From NCBI GenBank assembly GCA_026874595.1, contig CM049317.1:31482901-31546900 (forward strand): DNA of 64,000 nucleotides. The letters run 5' to 3'. The notes under the pieces were generated by a model. It ran no database searches. It saw nothing but the letters and a program-made list of their open reading frames with translations, and was not told the DNA's origin. Numbering within the stretch: the stretch's first letter is position 1; every line of letters starts with the position of its first letter. Source of the DNA: Sipunculus nudus. Its lineage: Eukaryota; Annelida; Sipuncula; Golfingiida; Sipunculidae. Of this stretch, positions 37,160 through 50,008 are shown piece by piece. Made by a program: the position numbers and the translations under genes.

Positions 37160-39800
37160 TGTTTGTGTAGCATATTTGACCTGTACAGTGAAAAAGGCCT
37201 GGATTACAAATTACCATGAAAACCCATCTAGGGTGTATTGATCAAGCTTTTTCCTTGCATGTAGATGTCAGTATTGTGAAGAAAATCAGAAGGATATGAA
37301 CCAAATTATGTTTATTTACATCAAATGACATTTCAAATCATGAAAAGAATTTTCTTTTGCTGTACATATGTGGCAACAATAAACGTCTGCTAAGGAAATC
37401 AAAGAACACTTCCACTAAATCACAGGATCTTGTGAGACAATGATAACAAATTATTACACAGAAAATCAATCAAAATCTTGGGACGAGATTGTCTGGGAAT
37501 TCCCAACCATTGGATTTCCTGGTGGAAATTCCAAGGAATTCATGACCTTGGAAATAATCCCTTCAATGAATTAACGGGTAAACTCACCCAGAGAACCAAT
37601 CATGTGACTTGGCAATAAAATAATATGGTGCATATATGAACTTTATTATTTTGGAATAAGTAAATAAATGTCGAATCATGCCAAAGTCTTAATTGTCTTA
37701 TTTCAATTATAGTAGTTAGGCCATTCATTATTACAAAATGTATGTTGGCTGACCACATATGGTGTTGTGAGTTTTTATCATGCATGTCGAAAAAAATCAA
37801 AGCTAAAATTATTAATAAACTACTATCTCAGATTCCCATCATAAAGAGTATACCCCTTCATCAGACCAGGTTCAGGTAACCCAGTTGCTACAGTGCATCA
37901 GTTACTTTGACGCATGACTGGTCATATTGGAAGATTTTTTTTTTTTGGGGGGGGGAGTGTGTAGGATGGGGGATTAGTCTAAATTTTTTGTCATGTCAGG
38001 CTGCTTTGGATGTTATGGCCAGACTGTTCCACTGTCATTAGGGAAATACCAACAATAAATGAAGTACAAAGAAACCCAGTGAACCACTAGATGTTCTACA
38101 GAGGTACAAAAAATAATTTTCTTTTTCATTAAAAAAACAGTTCATAGACTCCTTACTGACCCTTATTCTTACTACAGTGTCTAGGGAAGTTCCCCATATG
38201 CTTTTTTTCCCAAATATATTGAATACAAAGCAGGAGGGGCCTGGGAACCCAGTGTCCCTGGATTGGCAGTCATTAAACACGGGAAGCCCTTGTTTTATTC
38301 GTAAAATATCTATGCCAAATTAGTTATGGAAATTAAGGGTTGTGCTTTACTAAAAGATTTAATGCTAAACTGTGAAAATATTTTAAGAAACCTTGTGTAT
38401 TACACAAGTTGATAACAAATGACATTATTTACAATATACAATATCCATTTAAAATTGTTTACATATAATTTTTTTCAATAAAAGCTTAGCTAGGGTCCAG
38501 TGGGTCACGGTTTTCAACGGAATTTGCCTCTGACAGAAAAATATAAAAAAAACCTGGCTCGCAGAAAAGAAATGTTTTGTTATATTGTAAAACTTGAAAA
38601 TGTAAATGCTAATGCTACAGCCATTTGATATTAGCATTATGGAATATTTACAGATGGACAGACAGAGCTGATCACTTTATTTCGCTTTTTGTTTAGACAT
38701 GCAAATAATGATCTATATTTAACCCCCCTTTTAGCATACATATATGGGCCGAAGAATTAGGAATGCATGTGTGCATTCTATCCTGATTTATTTCATCATA
38801 TTTATTATTTAAAGATTACAAATTTTATGAATTAGCAAGAATAAAAAATGAAATCTAACCTTAAACATATCTTTTACATATAGATTAGCAAAAGCCATGT
38901 CAAATTATGCATTCACATACATTGTATTATTTCTTTATTATATTTATTATAGATTATTTTAACTGAATTATAAAAATAAGATGAAATCACATAAAAGTCC
39001 ATGATGCCAAAAGATTACCTATTCTAGATAATTCCTCTAAACACAATTTAATAGAAGTTTCGTACATTAATATTTCTCAGTTTAATTTACATCCCTTATT
39101 TTGTCATATCAACAAGGTTCACAAGCCTAATGCGAAGCTGTACAATGATATATATATATATATATACATGAGGTATTATGCTTGATAAGATGCTGATTTA
39201 CTTTACAAGTACATACGTGACATGTATATGTGCAATGCAAGTACCAAAAAAATTGAATTTGAGTACAAGCACCAATTGCAAATTTATCACTCGTGAGATA
39301 CTAGCATGGATGACACTGGATGTGCACCACATGTAGTTGGCTCAACCAGTCTTGTGTACAAGAAACCCATCAAAGATATATGAATGCACATCCATAATTT
39401 CAGGATTTCAGGAGTTATGTATGTAATGCAAATTTAGGTGGAGTCACCAGTTTATGATTGGCCAACTTCCTATGTACAGATATGTGTTGTTTGTACACAA
39501 TACAATTTTATTTTCTGGAAAAGGAGTCGTGTTGTCAGTTCTGTGTACATTGGAGCATCAAAGTTTAGCTGCATTTTATAAGCATCTTATGTTTAAATAA
39601 CATATAGCAACATGAAGTGCCTTTTACTTCACTTAATAACTATTTGGGTCAAAGACACTGGCTATATTGTTTACAGTAGTGAGTGTTTTACTGTATATAT
39701 CATGCCATTGTGTACTTTTTCTGCTTTATTAAAGGATTTCGTGTATTAGACCAATGAATATAAACTACTATTAGTTAACCATAACTTACCAGGAAAAAGC
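37160..39800. other. AT-rich DNA without a recognised gene
   Basis: Contains a short TA array near 39150 and, at about 39290-39450, a segment distantly like the 36-kb tandem unit (GAGATACTAGCATG, AGGTGGAGTCACC). Homopolymers near 37930-37955. Confidence 0.55.
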
Positions 39801-39810
39801 TTATTTGGAA

Positions 39811-41741
39811 GGGCAGTGGTATTTCCCGTGATATCCTGGGAAATACTGGGAATCGGGGTTGAGGTGAGTACATGTACTCAGTACTTGAACTCGTACTCGT
39901 ACTTAAATACACTTTTATCTGTACTTGTAATCGTACTCGTATTCAGCTTAAAAAATTCAAAGTACTTGTGCCCGTACTCAAGTACTGGCCCAAAGTACTT
40001 AAATACTCATGAGTAGATTTCAAGTACTTCCTCAAATTCGTGCAGTTTTCGCTTGTAGTAAATTAACTAAATTAATTACAGTATTAATTTGCAAATACAC
40101 TTACAAAGCAAATTTATGCATTGGAACTCTAGTTTGGTTACTTATTTGCCATCTGGTATAAACGTAAAACATAGGCCTAATTTAAAATCAAGGAACGTGT
40201 GTATACTGTCACTAAAACGTGTCAGGACTGCTGAAATCAGGTTTTGCGAAGCATATTTATTGAATATTATTATCTGCTTCTTAAATTAATATTAAAAATA
40301 TTTACTTGAGATAATATCCTCAGAACTCTGTAAACGGAGTTAATATTTCCTTGATTGAGCAAATTCTCAAAGCTCTAAATTCTGTAAATAATTATACAAT
40401 GATACATCATAAGTGGATGTATTGAACAAAATCGTGGACTTATGCCAGAGTTTATTTTGTATTTATGGTAAGAATATACAGTTAAAAAAATGTAATGAAT
40501 AATAAACATTGTGTACATTGTGGTATTGATACAGAACAAAAAAAAATGAGTTTTTGGCAATAAAAGATTTGAGTACTTTTGAGGAAATAAACTCATGTCC
40601 TCTGTAATCGTACAGAGTACAAATCATGAGTACTTGTACTCGAGTACACGAGGGCATGCCTGTACTTGTACTCGGTTAACTGTCAAAAACTCGTTCCTGT
40701 ATTCAAGTACTGTGACATTCTACTCGCCTCAACTCTGCTGGGAATGATACTGATCTATGAAATATACCCCAAAAAACTACAGAAAGCAACTATTAATCCT
40801 ATAAGAATAGTAATAATAATCACAGCTTCCACAGCTCCCCAAGAAGTTTTTATAGATTGTCTAAAATTTATTTTTTCTATGCAGGTAATTCCCCCTGTCT
40901 GTTTTCTAAATTTGTCTTTATCAACAGCCTCATTCACACCATATATGTGGCAATTATGGCAGAAGAAACCAACGTATCACTTATGTGGGCACCACAGAGG
41001 GTCCCTGACACCTCATTAAATAAGGGGCAAGCATCAGCTGAAGGTGTACTGGTGATCATGTATACTTCACCTGCAATTATGGTTATCTAAAAAGATTATC
41101 TAAACAAGTAAATGTTATTGTGGTACCAGACTTCAGTTATCTTAATACTTTTGAAAGCATACTTGAATTGACAAAGTGGGCAGTATCTAGAAGTATGATG
41201 CACCACATAACCATAACCTTAGCATCAGTTACATTGATTATCACCAAAAAAGATATGACTGATGAAGTATAATTTAGATGTAAATAATTCTTAATGAAGT
41301 TAATAAAATCAGATCTGACAGCATGGAGTTATAAGAATCTGAATATTTTTTCCAGCACTTTCTTCAATTTTTTTAATTCAAACAAAACTAGGGAGCTGAA
41401 GGTCAGCTGAAGGTCAGATGTATCCCAAAATATACATGCTCTGATTACCTACTATGTTATGTAGGAATTACTTGTTAGCTCTGCTTTGTTTAAAGGACGA
41501 ATAAATATGCATGTTACAAACTGACTACATTATACAAAGACAGCAGACATGCTTTTAAATCTATTCGATTGTATTGAATGTGTTGAAACTGTTTTACCAA
41601 TGCTGAAATAAACAGATAAATTTATTTCCCAGTAAGATGAGTGATTCTGAGTAATTCCCAAAAGGGAGTATTTCCCAGGGCGGGAATTCCCAGAAATTAC
41701 CACTCGGGAATTTCCACCCTGGTAATTCTGAAGCAACCCTG
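39811..41741. mobile_element. Older inverted-repeat element hosting the hAT insertion
   Basis: The left arm 39811-39853 (CAGTGGTATTTCCC and TGGGAAATACTGGGAAT) matches, in inverse orientation, the right arm 41651-41715 (minus strand: GAGTGGTAATTTC, CCTGGGAAATACT, GGGAAT). The minus strand of the right side begins at 41741 with CAGGGTTGCTTC, a hAT-like end. A matching left end and target duplication were not found. The interior, apart from the nested 884-bp hAT, has no recognisable transposase. Confidence 0.45.
39854..40737. mobile_element. Non-autonomous hAT-type transposon (884 bp) with 8-bp TSD
   Basis: The left end is CGGGGTTGAGGTGAGTA. The right end, on the minus strand, is CAGAGTTGAGGCGAGTA; 14 of 17 bases match. 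CTGGGAAT is repeated perfectly on both sides (39846-39853 and 40738-40745), the 8-bp target duplication typical of hAT elements. The CAGRGTTG start and the subterminal GAGTACTTGTACTCG-like repeats at both ends also fit. The interior is AT-rich and encodes no transposase, so it moved by a transposase made elsewhere. Confidence 0.9.
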
Positions 41742-42112
41742 AATTAAATGAAATATTAGAGATTATCAGGGCTTTTTTTACAGACACATATCAAATAATC
41801 CATCCAAAGTGCATTTGGTGGGTCGGCGACAAAAATGTACTATCTTACATTTGAATCAGCCTTGCTGGCTAAATTTGGTCAGTCAGTCCCTGCAAAGAAT
41901 CTAGACCCTTTCACAGTACCGGCACTTCAAATTGTCACTGTGACTATAATAAATTATGGTATTGTTCCTGGGTAACTTTTTAAGCTGAGTCCAGTGAAAC
42001 TGATACAGCTCACTTTTATTTGACTAAATAAATAATCCAGAATAATAGCTTACTACCTTTTCCAGACTTTGGCACAGTGCCATGCTAGGGCCGATCATTA
42101 ATCCAGCCCCGA

Positions 42113-42286
42113 CCCCCCCCCCCCCCCCCAATCATTTATATTTTTCATAGGCTGAAAATACATTAGTAATAATAATAATAATCTGATGATGATGATAATA
42201 ATAAAAGTAATAATAATAACAATAATGATAATATACATATACACATGTATATATATATTATTTCATAATTAATATATTACGTAGGG

Positions 42287-42343
<57 letters not shown>

Positions 42344-42361
42344 TTATATATATATATATAT
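42113..42361. repeat. Low-complexity cluster: poly-C 17, ATA-rich, (TA)n
   Basis: C run at 42113-42129, ATA/ATG-rich triplets at 42166-42233, and TA arrays at 42293-42340 and 42345-42361. Confidence 0.95.
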
Positions 42362-42944
42362 TTATACAAAACAAAACGAATTATCTGCACACTTTAGAAA
42401 CTTTTTATCTGAATACCCTTTAATCGCTAACGCAGTATAAAAGCGCCCCCTGTTCTTTAAATTCTGGATCCGTTGCTGAACTAAGCAACCACCTCCTCCC
42501 ACTGCAAGGATCCACGGAAGCCCCCCAAGTCTTTCGATATCAAACTATTGATATTAGGAATTGTACTCTCTATGTTCACATTGAAATTTGAGAAATATTT
42601 TAGCAAACAGTTTATATTTATATACTATAGAATGTTTTATTTATTGTTGTAGATGCTGATTGTTTATCCTCAATCTTCGTGAGTCTTCTTGATGATATAG
42701 GATGTCAGTCATTTAGGATGTCATGGGCTGAGAACCATCTTTCTGGATTTTCTGAGTGCAAACTCCTTAACAACTTTTGAAATATCCACTGCTACCGGTC
42801 CATGGAAACACAGATACGCGAAACCACAGTTCAAAGTGCCAATATCCGTGTCCGGAGATCGTTATTTCTGGTAAACTCTTTAACAATTAGGCTCTAGGTT
42901 GAAAAATGTCATTTCCGGTTTTGCCAGTGTGAGGCAAAAAAAGC

Positions 42945-43127
42945 ATGATGGCGGCTTGCAGTACTCGCCTATGTGTATTTATGAGAATTTTATATGGGAG
43001 TCAAGCTGTCAATCACAGCTTCAATGGGCCATATTTTATTTATTTTTACATGATTCAAAGTGGGATCGGTATATGCACATTTAGAATTCATAGTCATTTC
43101 AAACGTGGCTCGCAGCACGGACTCTAG
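42945..43127 (+). CDS. Weak candidate first exon with ATGATGGCGGC start
   Basis: An ATG pair at 42945 and 42948 sits in AGCATGATGGCGGC, which contains the ATGGCGGC core of YY1-type start sites used by many housekeeping genes. A TTTCCGGT (ETS-like) site lies about 35 bases upstream. The first 28 residues (MMAACSTRLCVFMRILYGSQ and on) are plausible; beyond that the frame becomes AT-driven. No strong donor was found; GATCG-GTATATG near 43067 is weak. No protein family recognised. May be chance. Confidence 0.15.
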   Translation: MMAACSTRLCVFMRILYGSQAVNHSFNGPYFIYFYMIQSGIGICTFRIHSHFKRGSQHGL

Positions 43128-43516
43128 TAAACAATTTAAAGGATAATAATGTAATTCATTTCCACCTGCTGACCTGGAATTTTCTATTTATTCTTTGTGT
43201 GTCCATACCAGTTCTGTTGCGGAACCAACTCTTATATTAGTTTGACCGTGTTCAGTACAAATTATTATGAGGAATGACAGCTAGAATGTTAAGCGAACGT
43301 CAGGTTTGGGGGGGTTGAATTTAAGTGAGATTCGCATGGTATTTAAAAAAAAAATTAATTTATTTTCAGATCACGATATGAAAAGCGTTTCTTTGGGTTT
43401 CTACAGTATAATCAAAATGAAGGTGGCCGCTTTCATTTGGTCACTAGTAATGTGTTTTATTAGCCTGGCTACCGGCTGTGTGCTATTCGCTGTGTTTCAA
43501 AGTACTGGTCGACGTC

Positions 43517-43603
43517 ATGGCGGAGACGCTTGTCCATTTCAGTCACGCTCAGGGAGAAGGAATGCTGCAAATGTACATTTCAAATATGTTTATTTCACTT
43601 TAA
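43517..43603 (+). CDS. Weak candidate first exon with GTCATGGCGG start
   Basis: A 28-codon frame starts MAETLVHFSHAQGEGMLQ at 43517. Its start codon overlaps ATGGCGG and a CRE-like GACGTCATGG. The surroundings (43460-43560) carry several CpGs, unlike the rest of the region. The frame turns hydrophobic and stops at 43603, so a donor would be needed around 43556; GAGAAGGAATG is a poor one. No family recognised. Confidence 0.15.
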   Translation: MAETLVHFSHAQGEGMLQMYISNMFISL

Positions 43604-44514
43604 ACAGTTGGGGCTTGTTGCTTGATTTTCGCTGCCAGGTTCACTGAATAATATCAGGGTCCGTCAAGATTGCAATATAGAAAGGCTGGGGAAATGTTGT
43701 TTATTTTTTGACATAGCATCTATTAAAAGGATGAACATGCACCACGAGAAAACAAGTGCCAAATACAGATGTTGATGTTCATGTTAAACATGAGTATGAA
43801 GAAAATAAATTCATCCTGTACTACCTTTAACTGCTTGCCGCCATGTTGCCTTTTTAACCACACTGGCCAATAGCCCATGGCTTATCTAACTTCCTTTATT
43901 AGAGAGTATGGATCTCTGGACGCGTATTGCTATGTGAGAGATAATAGGGCTACCATGTCATGTCATCTTCACAACCAATCATCTTACGTGTTATATTTTC
44001 ATACAAGGACCAGCAAATACTAACATCAACAGAAAGAACAATATATTAACAATTTTGGTACTCAGGTAGTCACGAAATTATTGTCAGCCTAAAATACAGC
44101 CTGGGCTGAGATCAATCCTTGATGTCGCAACCCGTAACTAGACGGCGTCACTGTACAGCTTACCTATATCACCGATATACAGCGCGAGTTAATAGAAATC
44201 CATTTTATTTCGCCAATATAGAATATCGTTTGAACACTGAAGCACAGTTAATAGACTATAACATAAGGCATATTTTTCTACAGACTTTTCAGTATATATA
44301 TTTTAATGAATCAATGTAATTGTTGAAATTTGCTCTCTCAATTGTCACGAAATTGTCGCCTAAGTCTTGTTGCACACATAATGTCCGATTTATGGTCTAA
44401 AGTGTCACCACCAAGTACCATATAGAGTAATATGTTAGTAGGTTGAACAAGACTTGCACAAAAGCAATCTCAGTGATGAGAATATATTAACAGCTTAGAC
44501 AGAACAGAAGAGAA

Positions 44515-44575
44515 CAACTTTATTTAGGAAAAAATGGCCTCCACAGAGCCTCCAAGTCCCTACATAATTAAATAT
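44515..44575 (-). mobile_element. Possible LINE 3' end, minus strand
   Basis: On the minus strand, GGAGGCTCTGTGGAGGCC, a T run, then CCTAAATAAAGTTGTTCTC resembles the 3' UTR end of invertebrate LINEs, which often finish with AATAAAGTTGTT repeats. No coding part was recognised to its right (44580-45200), so this may be a severely truncated copy. Confidence 0.35.
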
Positions 44576-44579
44576 AATT

Positions 44580-47500
44580 CAAATTCTGAATAAATAACTT
44601 AATGAAATGATCTGAATGCAGACAGTTAAATAAACAGGCATAATATAAGCACAGAGAACTAAAATAATAATAAAAATAAACTGAATCTTGCAAAGGTTTC
44701 TCATGAATGTATGTATTGTCTAAATACTAAATTAAACAATTAATATAAAATAGAATTGACAGTGAATTTATACAAATTAACAATTATAAAAATAAATGCA
44801 AACAATGACATATGCATATATCTTTTTTAAATACTGTGTGAACATGTAAGTTCTATACATCTACCTAAAAATATTCAACAGTTACCAATACATATCACAA
44901 ATTGAAAATAAGAGTTAGTGTATAAATAAAGAAAACAAAAAAAAAAACCAAAATGAAGTAATAGCTAGAGAAATCTTACCTCTGCATGTACCAGCTTAAA
45001 CACGAAAACATCTCAAAATTTTCTCTTTTTCTAAACTGAAAACAAAAACAGGACAGACTAAACCTCTATTACGGTCTGACGACATAGTCGCTGCTACAGC
45101 AGAGTATTCCTGTATATCTGTTTGCGAATACTTTAAAACAAACACACAAAACTCCATCACACCCTGACTTGAAATATTTCTTAAACAGGGCAAAAATTAA
45201 TTGATGAAAACAAAGAACTATTTAACACTCTAAAATCGCAAAAAACGGAGGACAGTAAATATGGCAATATGGCAGAAAGACCAGTGGGGCTTCTAGAAGT
45301 ACAGTGGGAAACACAAGCCACTGTCTGAGGTACCTAGCGATGCTCCATCCGCCTAGTTGTTCCTTTCCTTCGAGAACACCAGCCTTGGGAAAATACGTAA
45401 GAAGAGAAGTTACAGATACACAATGGCAACAAACCCGGTGCTCACTACCATTTCGGTGTTTTCTTTCACTGGCACTCTCAGTCACCACAGAGCATGCAAC
45501 AGACAGGAGAAGCCCCCTTCCCAAAACTTAATTTCTTAAATCTCGGTTCGCGGCGACAGGTAAAACTCCGAATGACTGCCTTGAAATAAAACTGGTTGAA
45601 TGCTCACAGATGCACACTTCAAACGAAGTTAAAAAACAAAACAAAGAGCGTACCGTGTTTATATTTCACAAAGAGAATTATCACAAAGACAAATTGGGTG
45701 TACTCATTATGTAATAAGGTAACAAACATATTTTCATGGTAACTACGCTGGAATGAAAGTCCGCTTGGCATCAAAGGAAACGAATCTGGTTTTACTTTTG
45801 TCAATAAAATGATATCCATTCCGGCCTATCTATTGTAATTTGACAGTCATATGCAAAATTTATAGAGAGGCTTCAGTTAAATGGAAAGGTCGTTGTGCCG
45901 ACTGCATTAATGTTAAGAGGCTATCCTTGCTTGAGCAGTTCCATTTTTAACAACTACTTTTCACATATCTTGTACAGAGCATACATTCTTAAAGGAAATA
46001 ACATGTTTCTTTTCAGCTTAAGAGTAAAAATATTTATTAAAAGCTCTCTTTTTCTAATTCATTTGGAACAAAGTTAATAAAGAAAGAAATTCAATAATTC
46101 TTGTCACAATGGGGCAAAGTATATCCACAATTCCTTTTAGGAAGCTCATAGGGATAGGATCCAGACAACAACTTGTAACTCTGAAGCTCATAATTATTAT
46201 GTTTTTTTAGGATACATTGAAAAAATCACACCTTGAATGAATTATCCACGGCGGACCTATTTGAAAATTAATAATCACAAGTTTTAAAGTCGCCCACAAC
46301 AGACAAGAAATTACACTCTGCTATATATTTAGAAATAAAATCATATAATTCGGCTTGAAACAACTTACAGGCACGTGATGCGCTCCCTTAAATGTGAACA
46401 ACCTACCCACGTGGGCGATCGTCCCAGTATATGCCTAATTTCTTTAAATACTTTTCGTTTTTCTGAAAGTCAAGTAACTATGCGATACTGGTCATATTGT
46501 TATAAGGTTAAACTAGCTGCATACGCCTATGGGCATATTACAAGTTCATACTATGGGGAAGCCTATGGATTTTCTTCCGGGCTAGTCGGTAAATATTAGT
46601 ATTATAATTATTATTATTGGTAACTTATCCTGATTAACCGCTGTTCCGCCTAATCCGAATGACTTGTTGAGTGTTATTTTATTCTCAACATGCATTGACT
46701 GTATACCCGAAATTTATCCTGGATATTAAGAGAAATTGTTTATGAGAATAAAGTTTACTACGTAAAATTGGAAATTTATAAATAAAAATTAGGTCAATAA
46801 TTTATGTTGTCGTGAATAATAATTCTTTGTGCTTGGTCTATTTTTCAATTGTAAAGAAACTGCCTATAAAAACTATGTGAGGATAAGAAAATGACAGGTG
46901 ATATAAGCAATTCAAAGTATTAGTGAAAGAAGGTGCATTATCAGTTGTAGTTTCATTTCTTCTGAGTAAATTGAGTTAATTGAGATGACGTTTAATTTTT
47001 GTCGATCGCGGTTTCTTTATTTCGTACACATTGAGACACCAGCTGTAATGCCTATAATCCCCTATGTATACTAAGTAGTTTTCATGTGTATAAAGAAAAA
47101 TTTGCCTTATTCATGTAGGAAAACAAAAATAGCTCGCAATCCTTATTGACAAAACTTCACTTGTACATGGGTATGCAAAGATTGCATCCCTTGGATAGTC
47201 AGTCAACCTATAAATGTTAGGGTTATCTTCAAATTTATATATGTATCGACTGAGGCTCAGGAGGTATTTGCAGACCCAGGCAGTACAGTAAGAAAATGCT
47301 CGTGCTCTCTACTGGTTTGCTCTCTACTGGTTGCATTCAACAGACACACAAATGTTATACAACAACGAGTTACACGTCGATACCATAAATAATTAATTAC
47401 CTTTGACCTGCATACATCAGTTACTGATGTACTATTTTGGGACTGTTAACGATGAACGTATATAATATTGTATTTAAAATTCAATTTTTTTTTAATTATA

Positions 47501-49020
47501 TGCCGTGGTATATAGGATCATACAACCAAAGAATTTCTTGGATGGTTGTTTATATGTTACCATAATCACCATATTTGTTATTAAAAGTGTTGTTTATCGG
47601 AGAAAAGTACATTTTCAGATTTTGGACCGCCATATATATCCATTACCCCATCTTTATTGTACCAATTAAGTTCGAAACCCAAGCCGGATAAATTGGTAAT
47701 CCGTTTCTATGATCTTTGAATCTATAACTTAGTTGTATTATGACACAAGGTAGGTAACTCGGCCAAAAAACTTTCGAGTGATAATGAGGAAAGTTACGTT
47801 CTCCACCTCGCTTTATATTCCTTGTATGCGTTATCTATATCATAGTTCAATACTACGGGAGTTACAAAATCAAATCTATCCAAGTTCCATTGTTTTCAAC
47901 CACCAATACAAGCTGCCTGGATAACCTTTTGCAGTGATGTCTGAATTTCGACGTCGTCCATTCCAAACGGTGGCGGAAGCGGGTCCGTCTAAAACACGGA
48001 GAATCCGTGGAGAGATAGAGACTCACTGCCGAGTGAATGCGTTACACAAAATATGAAACCCATCTGAATCACCAGCTGACACTGACAGATCTTAAGACGT
48101 AAAACCGGAAAACACTTAATGTTTAACAGTTTATTAAACATATAATGTTTCAACAGTTTATTGTGCAAACCATAACAAAACCATGCTAATTTACAGGTGG
48201 AGAACGATATATATATAAAATATAATAAAAAAATCATGTTTTTACCTACATTTATTGATAGATAAAAACACTCTGTATCTGGACCAATTAACATGCACAA
48301 AATTTTATAAAAGTTAGTTAATGAATCAAAAACGCAATAGGATTAAATAAAATAAAAGAAAAAAATAGTAAATATGTATTGTGAACACAGTTAAAGAATT
48401 ATATTTTTTTCTAATTTTGTACAAAATACACCACACGTTTCTTTCTGACCATAACAATACAGAGTATAATTAAAAATAAAAATAAAATTAAAAATATAGC
48501 ACAATGTACACATACATATATAAATAATACAATAACTTATTTGTACAGTCTTCATAAAACCATTTCAATAATTGTTTTAGTTATTTTAAAGACAAATGCA
48601 CATTTTAATGAAACCACTTATTACATTTTTTTATCACATCCAATCATGTCTCCGAATACATCTCCTAACTTGAAGTCGCATTATAAATATGCTTTGGTAT
48701 TCTGGGAGAAAGTTTTGCTCTAGGAAATGCCTGAACTAAAAAAAGAAACTGTGTTTTTGCATTAATTCCTGGTTAAAATGTTGAATTCGTTTAATTTCTG
48801 GATTGAAACAAAATTTAACTGCATTTGCAATCGCAATTGGCACACAATCGCCTGACGCAATTCGTTGTCTCTGGCATGGCACAAATAAAATCATAAGAAC
48901 CTGCTTGCCTAAACAACAGAGAGAGCTTAATTTTACGAGAATGTGCAGATTTTAAATTATTTCGGTCATTTAACAGTGAACAAATATGTCAAGAGTAATA
49001 AAGTTGGACATTTTAAGTTA
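44580..49020. other. AT-rich DNA without a recognised gene
   Basis: The segment 45220-45540 is less AT-rich and open on both strands (100 codons minus, 75 codons plus), but neither frame shows a motif. 47930-48010 has a CpG-rich patch (GGTGGCGGAAGCGGGTCCGTC) that loosely resembles 36995-37025. The rest is featureless. Confidence 0.5.
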
Positions 49021-49021
49021 T

Positions 49022-49052
49022 TATAGTCGCCAGCCTAGGTCTGGCGACTATA
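49022..49052. repeat. Perfect 12-bp inverted repeat (hairpin) at satellite edge
   Basis: TATAGTCGCCAG (49022-49033) and CTGGCGACTATA (49041-49052) are exact reverse complements around the 7-base loop CCTAGGT. CTGGCGACTAT recurs at 56780-56790, the right limit of the satellite-related sequence, so this may mark the terminus of a composite element. Confidence 0.85.
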
Positions 49053-49534
49053 GGCTAATCGTCGTGTCTGTTTGTTGCTTGCCGGAATCAGAGATTTCGA
49101 CAAGTATGTTGATCAGTTCTGTTTGTTTGTTTGTCTGTATGTCCCCGCTCTACAGGCCACAATTTTGCACCAATCGTCCTGAAACTTATAGATAGAGTGT
49201 ATAACCGGTTCTTCTCGGAGCCTATTGTTTTTGGTCATGATCGGTCAAGGGTCAAGGTCAGGGTCACCAAAAAGCTCAAAAACGGTTTTTTCTTCATACC
49301 TTCGTCAAAAATAGCCGTAGGCACCTAATCTGTAGCCCGTTTTATTTGCCACTGCATGGCCACTTCCAACACTGCAAAATTGCCTGATTTCGCTGTTACC
49401 ATGGTTACGCAATTTTGGGGAGAAATCATGGAATTTCGTGATATTTTTCAAATTTGCAGCAATTTTACTGATTCTGAGATATTTTATGTAACATAAGAAT
49501 ATCTCGAAACGGGTTTTTCAGATTTTGGAAATGG

Positions 49535-49552
49535 CCGCCAGGGGGCGTTGCA
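49535..49552 (+). promoter_or_regulatory. CTCF-core-like motif A (unit 1)
   Basis: CCGCCAGGGGGCGTTGCA matches the bilaterian CTCF core (CCNNNAGRKGGCRS). The same site occurs in units 2, 3 and 4 at 50809, 52083 and 53357, always on the plus strand. Sequence match only; binding is not shown. Confidence 0.5.
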
Positions 49553-49990
49553 GATGAAAAAACATGAAAATTTGTTTTGGTGCTATACCTCCAGAACTAT
49601 TAAACATTGGGCCATTTCCATCACAGCACCTTAAACTAGGGTCCATGGGCTTATTTTTGCGCATAGGTGCCAAAGTGCGCTATTGCCAGATTTCTCTATT
49701 TTTGGGGTAAAACCTTTGAATTTTGAAAATATGCAGTTTTCAGCTTCTAACTCTGTCAGTTTTTATGCTAGAGAGGTCAAAATTTTTGCATCTTGCAGCC
49801 CTTGGTGAGTTCTCGGTGATCCAACCAAAAATCTTGCAAAATCTCGCACCGTTTCTCGTCGAATGAGATTTCGCGATTTCACGGTGACATGCCCTATAGG
49901 CCACAGATATGCAGGCATCCTTTTGAAACTGATACATGTTACGTCATACACTAATATCTCGAAAACAATTGTTCAGTTTTTGGAAAATTA

Positions 49991-50008
49991 CCGCTAGGGG
50001 GCGCTGCA
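49991..50008 (+). promoter_or_regulatory. CTCF-core-like motif B (unit 1)
   Basis: CCGCTAGGGGGCGCTGCA matches the CTCF core closely. Equivalent sites start at 51265 and 52539 in units 2 and 3, where the second G of GCTGCA is A. Unit 4 is truncated before this site. Confidence 0.55.

Noticed and set aside
39816-40016. 66-codon frame rich in Leu, Tyr and Ser
   Set aside because: It crosses the left end and subterminal GTACTCGTACTTG-like repeats of the hAT MITE.
43306-43647. 113-codon plus-strand frame
   Set aside because: Composition is mixed and no motif is seen. It overlaps a better ATGGCGG candidate in another frame, so it is probably a chance frame.
45222-45524. 100-codon minus-strand frame with a 75-codon frame opposite
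   Set aside because: Both strands are open because stops are few in a less AT-rich patch. No motif or splice context supports either.
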